This document shows, piece after piece, positions 7,256-14,763 of a DNA stretch of 48,059 bases. Source of the DNA: JAJRZX01 sp964472295 (lineage in GTDB: Bacteria; Desulfobacterota; GWC2-55-46; JADFVP01); assembly GCA_964472295.1 (NCBI GenBank), contig CAYYJQ010000015.1, positions 1 to 48,059 on the forward strand. Reading direction: 5' to 3'. Within the stretch, counting starts at the first letter, position 1. The number at the start of each line of letters is the position of its first letter. A program made the translations under genes and the position numbers. The notes under the pieces were generated by a model that was not told the DNA's origin, searched no databases, and saw nothing but the letters and a program-made list of their open reading frames with translations.

Positions 7256-8953
7256 TCAGCTGAGCTCTCTCCACTCCCTCCTCTCTATGGTCATGGTCCC
7301 GTAATCCTGCCACCCCTGAGGAAGGTTCGTGACAGGGGTATAAGTAAAGTTGGCGTTAGTATTGCCTTCACCGCCCACATCGAGCTCGCCTGGTTCCACA
7401 GAGTCATTACCAACGAGCAGGGTTCCGTTCATGTTGAAAGTGGCGGTGTTCTGGCCGCCATTATCAGTCTCGGCCTCTACCTCCATCTCCTTGGTGGCGA
7501 TGATAACGGCCCCGTCCGTGGCCGTGCCAACGTTCATGTTTATGGAGCTGTACTTGCCCTTTACTTCCACCTTCTCGGCCACTATGGCAAGGCCGTTGGC
7601 TGGCTTGAAGTTCATGGTGCCGGCCCCGCCCTCAAAGTCTATCTTGCCAGCGGGCTGGGAGTTATCGGCCGCCGTGCCCACGAGTATGGAGGCTGTTATG
7701 TCAACTGATGCCGCCGGGTCCGTGGGGCCGAGGAACTCAAGGTGCTTCTGGGCGTCTATTATATTGACAACACTGGACGTGTAGCCCGCGCCAGTGGGGT
7801 TGGTGTAGGAGTTGAACTGGTTGGCGTTTATAAAGGGCTTCTCGTTCTCTGCCTCGTCGGAAGTAAAGGTGTAGGAACTCTGCGTACCAGAGCACGAGCC
7901 GATTACGCCGTTCCAGTTCGGGTCGGTGCACCAGTAGACCGTATGATTATAGGTGCCCTTCTTGTCCTTTTTTTTGTCTTTCTCCTTATCCTTTCCGTCA
8001 TTTCCGCAGGTAGTGCATACGGCCTGAACCGTAGCCTGTACCGTGTAACTCGTGCCCATGGTGGTTATGGCGTAGTTTATGGGCCACTGCGTGCAGTTGG
8101 TTCCGCAACCAGAGGTATTACCCACAGCCGGGGTTATCATGAAGACCTGCTGGTCAGTAAAGTTACTCTGGTCCTGATAAAAGGCGAAATCAAGGACCGG
8201 CGGGGCCACGGCGGCGGCATTTGAATCGCAGGACTGGAACTTGCCGCTGTTGCAATCCGGGGTAATTGTGCCGCCTGGCGACTGGGCCTGGGCCGCGGCG
8301 AGGTCGAAGTTGCCCTGAAGGCCTATCTTCTCAGCACCGTATATCTTGCCCGTGAACTTGCCAGGGTTTGAGCCTATGCCCTTACCCTCTATCTCGCCGT
8401 TACTATAAGTGGCGTAATCAAAGGCCGTGATCTCGTTCCTGACTATAAGGCCCACCTTTCTCGTCACCCCGTTCACGTTTGCCGTTGACTCAACAAGAAT
8501 GTCATTGGGCCCGAGTGTGGTGTATTTGTCTGTACGGGCAGAGTTATTCCCCCTGCCGAAGTTGCCGTTGGCGTCATAGACAGCCACGGTATATGAACCG
8601 CTCACAGCGCCCATATCAATACTGCCCTGGGTCTGCGCGGCCCACTGCGCGGCCTCTGAATCCGAGACAGTCCCATCATTATTCGCGTCAGGCCCCCACG
8701 AAGGGTTGTTCCTTATGTTGTTGATAGCGTTACTCATGCCGGCCTCGGCGGTGTTCATGGCCTGCATGGACCTTGTCACATTGCCGGCCACCTTTACGTC
8801 CGTGGTGGATGTGGTGATAATGGCCGCGCCAGTGACGGCCATTATGCCCATTATCATGAGGGCGATGGCAAGGACCACGCCGCTCTCGTTTCCGAGCAGT
8901 CCGGCGATAAACCTGCCCGTCTTGCTCTTTGTACGTTCTCTTATCTTCTTCAT
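7256..8953 (-). CDS. PilX-type minor pilin / pilus assembly protein
   Basis: A 565-residue protein with a PilX_N-type start: a basic N-terminus, then GNESGVVLAIALMIMGIMA (about 21-39) as membrane helix, then the family-typical STTDVKVAGN and AMNTAEAG. It lacks the GFxxxE processing motif of its three operon neighbours, as many PilX proteins do. The large C-terminal part (about 200-565) has repeated beta-strand-like segments, several Cys (for example VCTTCGND) and an odd Lys/Asp island (about 313-330, KDKEKDKKKDKKG). The ribosome site GAGGTG precedes the ATG. It is last in the fimT-pilV-pilW-pilX order, 52 bases after the pilW-type gene. PilX is known as an assembly and aggregation factor; the role of the large C-terminal part is unknown. 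Confidence 0.82.
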   Translation of the reverse strand: MKKIRERTKSKTGRFIAGLLGNESGVVLAIALMIMGIMAVTGAAIITTSTTDVKVAGNVTRSMQAMNTAEAGMSNAINNIRNNPSWGPDANNDGTVSDSEAAQWAAQTQGSIDMGAVSGSYTVAVYDANGNFGRGNNSARTDKYTTLGPNDILVESTANVNGVTRKVGLIVRNEITAFDYATYSNGEIEGKGIGSNPGKFTGKIYGAEKIGLQGNFDLAAAQAQSPGGTITPDCNSGKFQSCDSNAAAVAPPVLDFAFYQDQSNFTDQQVFMITPAVGNTSGCGTNCTQWPINYAITTMGTSYTVQATVQAVCTTCGNDGKDKEKDKKKDKKGTYNHTVYWCTDPNWNGVIGSCSGTQSSYTFTSDEAENEKPFINANQFNSYTNPTGAGYTSSVVNIIDAQKHLEFLGPTDPAASVDITASILVGTAADNSQPAGKIDFEGGAGTMNFKPANGLAIVAEKVEVKGKYSSINMNVGTATDGAVIIATKEMEVEAETDNGGQNTATFNMNGTLLVGNDSVEPGELDVGGEGNTNANFTYTPVTNLPQGWQDYGTMTIERREWRELS

Positions 8954-9005
8954 TTTCTCACCTCTTCTTATGGTTCCGCCTGTAAGACTACACTCTTACG
9001 TAAAA

Positions 9006-12000
9006 TCAGTTACAGATCTTGGTTGATTGTGAAGTGTTCTTGGTTATGCCCGCGATACCGCAGGAAGCATCGGTAAAGGTGCTTCTCGTCACGGCGAGGC
9101 CAACGTCAATGGTCTTGTCATGATAGAGCGATGCGGCCGTATAGCTATAGGAGCCGGGGCTCTGCGTGTCCTCCACCATTGTGCCCGTCTCCACGGCTCC
9201 GGTACCAGTATCCGTAATTGTAACCGCCACGGTGGCCCCTGAGACGGCACTCATGTTCTCGTCAGTAAGGGCAATGCTGAGGGAGACATCCTGCCCGCCG
9301 CCGCCTGAGCGAAGGACGGTCATATCCACGTTGAACCTCGAGTCCTGGTCATAGGTATAGACGCCCACAGAGGGCTCGGGCTGTATGTCATAATTAGCGT
9401 CGCTGTCCGTCATGACTACGTAGTACCAGACACGCTTACCGGTGAGATCAGGTATGTGGCTGGAGACGCAGGTCCCGGAAGAGGCGGTCTCATATGTATT
9501 GGTAGTGCCCACCTGGCACATGTCGATGGAGGTCCAGCCAGCGGGTGTGGCTGAATAGTCCGTAGAGGGGGCGCTCGCAGTTGTCTTGGCCGTTGTATTG
9601 TAGTAGAGCTTGGCCCCTGTAATGGTGGTCCCTACATCAGGGCTCACGGTATTATTCACACTCACGTCATATGAGGTCCATAGGTAATTGGAGTCCTGCG
9701 TCCCTGTCATGACAGTAACATTGGCAGGGTTCACATTAGAGGTGGTTGGGGTGACGGGCCTGTCCTGAACGCTCCCCGTAATGGTAGGGCCAACCGTGAC
9801 CGGCACGGTAAAGGTGCTCGAGTTGCAGGACGCGCCGTCAAGGTCGTTGGTGTAGTTGAGGGTCACTATGATATTACTCCCCCTCATGTCCACAAACCCC
9901 GTGCCCGCGGAGTCCCTGAAGTCGAGTATGAATTTATTAAGTCCTGAGTTGCCGTTGAGGCGGCGAAGCGAGTCATTGGGCTCAAAGGAGGCGAAGTCCA
10001 CCACAAAACCCGATGCCACGTCCGTATTGTCCCAGAGCGTATTGGCGCTTCCGCCAAAGGGCTCGAGCACGGCCTTGCGGAGTTTTGCCGTGGCGACGCC
10101 CCAGACAAAGGTGGCGGAATTTATCGTGACGGAACTATTACCCGTGTTCTTAAGGCCTATGGTCACCACGTTATGTTGCCCTCCGCTAAGCGAGGCAGTG
10201 CCCGAGGTGGTGGCAATTATGGCCGGGTCCCAGGCTATGTCCGTGGGCATGACCGTAACCTCCGGGGACATGACGGTGCTCTCGTTAAGGGCGCAGTCAA
10301 TGGCCGTTGTTGTGTAATAATAGGTAGTGCCTGGCACTACAGTGCTGTCCGCGTAGCTCGTTGCAGTGACAGGGGTGCTGTTAAGCTTGGTATAGGGGCC
10401 TCCCTGCGTTGTGCTCCTGTAGACATAGTAACCCACAACATCGTTTTCTGTGGCGGGGTTGAAGAGGTTGCCGTTCTCGCTTCCAGTGGAGGCGGCCCAG
10501 TTCACCGTGGACGTTGAGCACGTGGCCGTGGTAAGGGATGCCGGCGCCGATGGAGGCCCATAGTGCTTGGAGCCAGGGGAGCCGTCGCCGCAGGGAGCGG
10601 CTGTTGCAAGGGAAGTGGAACCCGGGCTGTAGTTTCCGCACCTGTCATAGGCAAAGGCCCTGTAATAATAGGTGGTCCCAAGGACTATCCCGTAGTTGTC
10701 GATAAGGCTGTAGGTCTGCGATGGGGCAAGGGGCTCGTAATTCTTCTTGTTATTGGGGCCAATGGCGCTTGTGTCAGTGGGGCTGGTCGGGTACTGGTCC
10801 GTCCTCCTGAGTATCCTCACGCCCTGGAGGTCTGTATCTGCTGGAGTAGCCTCGCTCATGTATATCCTGTCAGAGGCAGGCACAGCGAGGAAGGGAGAGG
10901 GGTCAGCCGGAGCGATGGTCTCAAATGGGTTCGTGCTCGTAACGCCTGCCGTGGGCTGGTCAGCGCCGGTATCAGAGCCATCGCCAAAGACAGCGCTCTG
11001 TAACGACTTGCTCTTTTCATTCCCTGCGCAGTCCCATGTGAGCACCTTGTAGTAATAGGGGTCCACCGGGCAATTAGCCACCGTAATATCAGAATAGGCA
11101 AGGTGCGTGGAATCGAGTTCCGCGACCTGGACATATGTAACTCCCTTGTCGTCGCTCCTGTACACATGGTATCCACCAGTATCAACAGAGGTGCTGGCGT
11201 CCCATGTAAGATTCACAACACCATCACCTGCCGTGGCGTCGGTATTCGCCGGTATCTCCGGACTCGTGGTGTCTGTGGGCTTTGTATCAGAGGTTCCGCC
11301 TGTGCCAGAGACAGGCGTCGTGAAGGAGGTATTGATATTTCCCGATGTGTCGTAGCACTTCATGGCAATATCATACTGCGTGCCGTCTGTAAGACCCGTA
11401 AGCGTATAGGACTCCGTGGACCCTCCGGGTACGTCTACGAGGCCCGTGTAAAAGGCCGCTCCAGTGGGCTTGTAATATACCTTGTATCCAGCGGCATCGG
11501 AGCTCGAACTCTTTGTCCACGCAAGGTCGAGGCGTCCGCAAATACCGGGGTCAGTTGACGTTATATTCGTCGGGAGGGCGCACTCCGTCGTGTCAGTAGA
11601 CTGCTGAACTCCCATACAACGAAGAGATATGCTTGTCTCAAGATTCACCGTATCTATCTTGTTTGTCGAGGGGTTCGGGTACTCGGTAGATGCCGTAATG
11701 GCAATTCCCACCCTTCTGATGCGGTCCCTGTTGGCCTGCGACTGCACGGGGGCCGGAATGACCGCGCCTGTCTCGTCGTAGTAACTGAAGGTAAGCCCCG
11801 TGATATTCCCGGCAAGGGCCACGGGCGTGGCGTAAGCCCCGTAGGCCGCTCCGTTCCACGTGGCCGAACTCCTCATGAGTTCATTGGCGTTTGTGTCGAG
11901 CTCGTACTTTACCTTCCATGGGCCGAGATTGGGGTCAGGGTCCGAGTCAGACTCGAACTCAAAGACGCTGGTGTCAGCCGTTATTATGGGGGTATCCTTG

Positions 12001-12221
12001 TAGTAACACCCGGCGGCGCGCACCTCTTTCACCACCTTCTCCATTGTTATCCTTGTCTCCTGCTGTATCTCGAGGAGGGCGTCCTGACCAGTGGAGGCAC
12101 GGAGGAAGTAATTGTAAAGCGCGTAGACCGAACCAATGACAGCCACGCCAATGGCCATGGCCACAAGGAGCTCCACAAGGGTAAAGCCGCGTTCTTTATC
12201 TATATGTAGAGAATGGCGCAT
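9006..12221 (-). CDS. Giant PilW-type prepilin fused to fibronectin-III-like domains
   Basis: A 1071-residue type IV prepilin. KERG|FTLVELLVAMAIG gives the PilD cleavage site after Gly12, with Glu at position +5 of the mature protein and a hydrophobic helix to about residue 40. Residues about 40-215 look like a PilW minor-pilin head. Four fibronectin-III-like modules follow (about 215-310, 327-415, 435-550, 553-655), each with a GYxVY or GxxVYRS strand and a TxYYY or TQYDI strand. An Ig/CARDB-like region (about 660-800) and further beta-rich segments run to the end. Ordinary PilW proteins are about 250-400 residues, so most of this one is added extracellular domain. No PilY1 gene is in the window, so it may act as a tip adhesin; that is inference. 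The frame is open throughout. Confidence 0.88.
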   Translation of the reverse strand: MRHSLHIDKERGFTLVELLVAMAIGVAVIGSVYALYNYFLRASTGQDALLEIQQETRITMEKVVKEVRAAGCYYKDTPIITADTSVFEFESDSDPDPNLGPWKVKYELDTNANELMRSSATWNGAAYGAYATPVALAGNITGLTFSYYDETGAVIPAPVQSQANRDRIRRVGIAITASTEYPNPSTNKIDTVNLETSISLRCMGVQQSTDTTECALPTNITSTDPGICGRLDLAWTKSSSSDAAGYKVYYKPTGAAFYTGLVDVPGGSTESYTLTGLTDGTQYDIAMKCYDTSGNINTSFTTPVSGTGGTSDTKPTDTTSPEIPANTDATAGDGVVNLTWDASTSVDTGGYHVYRSDDKGVTYVQVAELDSTHLAYSDITVANCPVDPYYYKVLTWDCAGNEKSKSLQSAVFGDGSDTGADQPTAGVTSTNPFETIAPADPSPFLAVPASDRIYMSEATPADTDLQGVRILRRTDQYPTSPTDTSAIGPNNKKNYEPLAPSQTYSLIDNYGIVLGTTYYYRAFAYDRCGNYSPGSTSLATAAPCGDGSPGSKHYGPPSAPASLTTATCSTSTVNWAASTGSENGNLFNPATENDVVGYYVYRSTTQGGPYTKLNSTPVTATSYADSTVVPGTTYYYTTTAIDCALNESTVMSPEVTVMPTDIAWDPAIIATTSGTASLSGGQHNVVTIGLKNTGNSSVTINSATFVWGVATAKLRKAVLEPFGGSANTLWDNTDVASGFVVDFASFEPNDSLRRLNGNSGLNKFILDFRDSAGTGFVDMRGSNIIVTLNYTNDLDGASCNSSTFTVPVTVGPTITGSVQDRPVTPTTSNVNPANVTVMTGTQDSNYLWTSYDVSVNNTVSPDVGTTITGAKLYYNTTAKTTASAPSTDYSATPAGWTSIDMCQVGTTNTYETASSGTCVSSHIPDLTGKRVWYYVVMTDSDANYDIQPEPSVGVYTYDQDSRFNVDMTVLRSGGGGQDVSLSIALTDENMSAVSGATVAVTITDTGTGAVETGTMVEDTQSPGSYSYTAASLYHDKTIDVGLAVTRSTFTDASCGIAGITKNTSQSTKICN

Positions 12222-12227
12222 ATAATC

Positions 12228-12680
12228 CTATCTCGCTATTACGGTCCTGAAGATGGTGTTGTGCCCTGACCCGATGGTATCGTTCCAGACCACCTTAACT
12301 GCGATGTCCTTGGAGTTTACAGGGGCAGAGCCTACATCCGTTATATAGGTCTCACGCCTGAAAGAGGGATGTCCGGCGATTGTGCCAAAGTCCTCCACCT
12401 GGTCCGGGTTAACCCCGGCAACAGGGTCGCTTGCCACGACAGAGTCCACCACAGCATCAAAGTTGAGGGCCGCGGTGCGCTCAATGCCCTCCATGGTCTC
12501 ACGGGCAAGGTTGGCGGCCTCTGTGGCCCTTCGTCCGTAATCTGTGCTCCGTATGGTGTTGGTCATGAGCCCGGAGAGCGTTATGAGTGCCACGCTTAGT
12601 ATGAAGATACTTATCAATATCTCCAGGAGGGTGAATCCCTCTTCTCCTCTTAAGAATACTTTTTCCTTCATTCTCCTCAC
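12228..12680 (-). CDS. PilV-type minor pilin
   Basis: A 150-residue type IV prepilin with the leader ending EEG|FTLLEILISIFILSVALITL (Glu +5 present) and a PilV-like short globular domain (NTIRSTDYGRRATEAANLARETMEGIE). It begins with GTG overlapping the fimT stop as GTGA, which suggests coupling; an ATG three codons later (12671) is the alternative start. It ends seven bases before the pilW-type gene. In the family it is a minor pilin that helps initiate pilus assembly at the inner membrane. Confidence 0.87.
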   Translation of the reverse strand: MRRMKEKVFLRGEEGFTLLEILISIFILSVALITLSGLMTNTIRSTDYGRRATEAANLARETMEGIERTAALNFDAVVDSVVASDPVAGVNPDQVEDFGTIAGHPSFRRETYITDVGSAPVNSKDIAVKVVWNDTIGSGHNTIFRTVIAR

Positions 12681-13204
12681 CAGGTGGTTAAGATTCTAAC
12701 GCGCCCGCTGGCCGATGATACGGTTACAGCGTATTTATCCGCGTTGTTCGTGGCGGCATAGAGGTCTATTTCGGCAGATGTGGCCGAGCCAAAGGGGTCA
12801 AAGGCTATTACAGCGGTTGTGCCCGTGGTGTACGTTACGGCCCCGACTGTGACGCTGAAGATGTCAACATTGCTCTCCAGGTCTCTCGGGGTCATATACG
12901 TATCCGTTGTCCAGGGGTCGGTATCCGCGGCCCTTGTAACAACCATGTACCGCTTTGGAGAGGCGCTGAGCTCGAAGCGGACGCCATACTTCTGCGTAGA
13001 GTTCACGGCCTTGCTCCTTGCGTACTGCAGGAGGGAAAATATATCCCTCGATGCGCTCTTGAGCTTCATATGGGGGAAGGTAGTCGAGAGAAAATTCGGC
13101 GCCGCTATGGCGAGAAGGGTCCCGAAAATGGCCACGACCACAAGGATTTCCACGAGGCTGAAGCCCTTCTGGCCCTTCCCTCTCCTCTGTCTACGTATGC
13201 TCAC
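12677..13204 (-). CDS. FimT/GspH-type minor pseudopilin
   Basis: A 175-residue prepilin, first gene of the minor-pilin operon. The leader RGKGQKG|FSLVEILVVVAIFGTL gives cleavage after Gly14 with Glu +5. The LKSASRDIFSLLQYARSKAVNSTQ segment is typical of GspH/FimT, in which a beta-rich domain follows. It starts with GTG, with GGAGG five bases upstream. The sigma-54 promoter at 13281-13296 lies 77 bases ahead. It probably sits at or near the pilus tip with the PilV/W/X-type proteins. Confidence 0.9.
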   Translation of the reverse strand: MSIRRQRRGKGQKGFSLVEILVVVAIFGTLLAIAAPNFLSTTFPHMKLKSASRDIFSLLQYARSKAVNSTQKYGVRFELSASPKRYMVVTRAADTDPWTTDTYMTPRDLESNVDIFSVTVGAVTYTTGTTAVIAFDPFGSATSAEIDLYAATNNADKYAVTVSSASGRVRILTTW

Positions 13205-13249
13205 CTATTCCTCCCTTGCTTGGGTCAAGTCTTTCATTAACTGATCCGC

Positions 13250-13269
13250 CGGGCCCGTACATGGGCCCG
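13250..13269 (-). other. Hairpin at predicted 5' end of minor-pilin mRNA
   Basis: CGGGCCC (13250-13256) pairs perfectly with 13263-13269 around a six-base loop. The sigma-54 -12 element predicts transcription to begin at about 13271, so this hairpin would form the first 20 or so nucleotides of the message. In known cases such 5' hairpins protect mRNA from RNase E; that role here is inference. Confidence 0.6.
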
Positions 13270-13280
13270 CCCTATAATCA

Positions 13281-13296
13281 AGCAACACCTGTGCCA
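13281..13296 (-). promoter_or_regulatory. Sigma-54 (RpoN) promoter of minor-pilin operon
   Basis: The minus strand reads TGGCAC-AGGTG-TTGCT. It matches the -24 (TGGCAC) and -12 (TTGCW) elements with the required five-base spacer. The predicted start is about 13271, 67 bases before the fimT-type GTG. The gene just upstream encodes a sigma-54 activator, which fits the PilS-PilR-RpoN logic known for pilin genes. Confidence 0.88.
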
Positions 13297-13310
13297 AAGC
13301 GTAACTACTT

Positions 13311-13351
13311 AAAAAAAAAGAGTTTTCCTCCAAAAAAGGAGAGGAAAACTC
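13311..13351 (-). terminator. Rho-independent terminator of pilD-pilS-pilR operon
   Basis: On the minus strand the arm 13338-13351 pairs with 13320-13331 (12 pairs, one two-base bulge, loop of six T) and runs straight into nine T (13311-13319). It ends the regulator operon 62 bases past the pilR-like stop and just ahead of the sigma-54 promoter of the next operon. Confidence 0.92.
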
Positions 13352-13362
13352 CGCAAACTTTT

Positions 13363-13384
13363 CATAAAATGATTACTTTTTATG
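13363..13384. promoter_or_regulatory. Candidate enhancer (UAS) palindrome for the sigma-54 activator
   Basis: CATAAAA and TTTTATG form a perfect 7-bp inverted repeat with an 8-base spacer, centred about 102 bp upstream of the predicted sigma-54 start. NtrC-family dimers usually bind palindromes at about -80 to -150. It lies between the activator's stop codon and its terminator. Only a single copy is seen, so the assignment is tentative. Confidence 0.45.
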
Positions 13385-13413
13385 TAAGAGGGTCCAAACC
13401 TCCAGAGGCCACC

Positions 13414-14763
13414 TCAGAGCCCATAGGTCTTTATCTTGTAAAGGAGCGCCCTCTGGCTTATCTCAAGTAACTCGGCGGCCCGGGTCTTGTTGTTCTTCGT
13501 GGCCTCGAGGGCCCTCTTTATGAAGTCGCGCTCCATGGCCTCGTGGGCCTTCTTTATGGAGAGCCCGACAGCGGAAGAAAGCGAGGGCTCTGACCTCGGT
13601 GACGATACCCCCATGGGAAGCGATGTCTTTTCTATGACCCCGCCCTCTTCAAGTATCATGGCCCTCTCGATAACATTCTCAAGTTCACGCACATTGCCGG
13701 GCCAGCCATACTTCATGAGCGCGCCAAGGGCGTCTTTTGAGAGGCCCTTCACCTTCTTTCCAAACTTCCTCGCATAGAGCTCCGTAAAGTACTGGGCAAG
13801 TTTTTCTATGTCCCCGGGCCGTTCCCTGAGGGGCGGGATCTCTATTTCTATGACATTGAGCCTGTAATAGAGGTCTTCCCTGAACCTTCCGTTACCTATC
13901 TCCTCGGAAAGGTCCTTGAGGGTTGCCGCCACCACGCGCGTATCAATCTTTATGTCCTTTACCCCCCCGACGCGCCTCACCTCGCCCTCCTGCAGGACGC
14001 GGAGGAGCTTTACCTGGAGGTCCATGGGGAGTTCTCCCACCTCGTCAAGGAAGATGGTCCCCCCGCTTGCCTCCTCGAAGAGACCTGCCTTGTCGCGCCG
14101 TGCGTCTGTAAATGCCCCCTTTACGTGGCCAAAGAGTTCACTCTCAAGGAGCGGCCCGGGGATGGCCGCGCAGTTTACGGCGACAAAGGGCTTGGAGGCC
14201 CGTTCTCCAGAGCTGTGCAGGGCCTTTGCCACAAGTTCTTTTCCCGTGCCGCTCTCTCCCCTTATGAGCACCGTGGTGGTGTAACTCGCCACCTTCTTCA
14301 CAAGTTCCAGCACATCAAGCATACGGGCGTCAACGGTAATGATGTTGCCAATATCAAAACTGCGGCTGACCTCTTCCTTGAGCCGCCTGTTCTCTCGCTT
14401 GAGTTTCTCCCTTTCCTCGGCCTTTCTGAGGGTGAGGATAATCTCATCGGACTTGAAGGGCTTGGATACATAGTCATAGGCGCCGAGCTTCATGCACTCT
14501 ATGGCAGTGTCAATGGTCCCGTAGGCGCTCATCATTATTACAGTGTGCTCCTCGTCCCTCCCGGCAAGGGCCTTCAGGAACTCAAGCCCATCCATGCCCG
14601 GCATGCGTATGTCGCAGAGGATAAAATCAAAGTCCTCCTTGGACAGGGCCTTGAGGGCCTTCTCCGCGTCCTCGAAGGCAGTGGCCTCAAAGCCCTCCAT
14701 CTTGAGTATCACTGATAGAGAGTGCCTCAGCCCCTCCTCGTCGTCTATTATCATTACCTTCAT
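13414..14763 (-). CDS. NtrC-family sigma-54-dependent response regulator (PilR-like)
   Basis: A 449-residue activator with three standard parts. The receiver domain (1-120) has acidic pocket Asp7/Asp8, phospho-acceptor Asp51, Ser79 and Lys101. The AAA+ domain (about 140-380) has Walker A GESGTGKE (169-176), a loop-1 motif that reads GAFTDA instead of the canonical GAFTGA, and Walker B GGTIFLDE. A Fis-type HTH lies at the C-terminus (KTRAAELLEISQRALLYKI). It overlaps the sensor-kinase gene by four bases (ATGA) and lies directly upstream of the sigma-54 promoter of the minor pilins. The PilR role is inferred from position; the family is certain. Confidence 0.95.
   Translation of the reverse strand: MKVMIIDDEEGLRHSLSVILKMEGFEATAFEDAEKALKALSKEDFDFILCDIRMPGMDGLEFLKALAGRDEEHTVIMMSAYGTIDTAIECMKLGAYDYVSKPFKSDEIILTLRKAEEREKLKRENRRLKEEVSRSFDIGNIITVDARMLDVLELVKKVASYTTTVLIRGESGTGKELVAKALHSSGERASKPFVAVNCAAIPGPLLESELFGHVKGAFTDARRDKAGLFEEASGGTIFLDEVGELPMDLQVKLLRVLQEGEVRRVGGVKDIKIDTRVVAATLKDLSEEIGNGRFREDLYYRLNVIEIEIPPLRERPGDIEKLAQYFTELYARKFGKKVKGLSKDALGALMKYGWPGNVRELENVIERAMILEEGGVIEKTSLPMGVSSPRSEPSLSSAVGLSIKKAHEAMERDFIKRALEATKNNKTRAAELLEISQRALLYKIKTYGL

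Noticed and set aside
7128..7313. Small minus-strand frame overlapping the end of the pilX-type gene
   Set aside because: It overlaps the real gene in another frame, has no ribosome site and runs through the stem-loop; probably chance.
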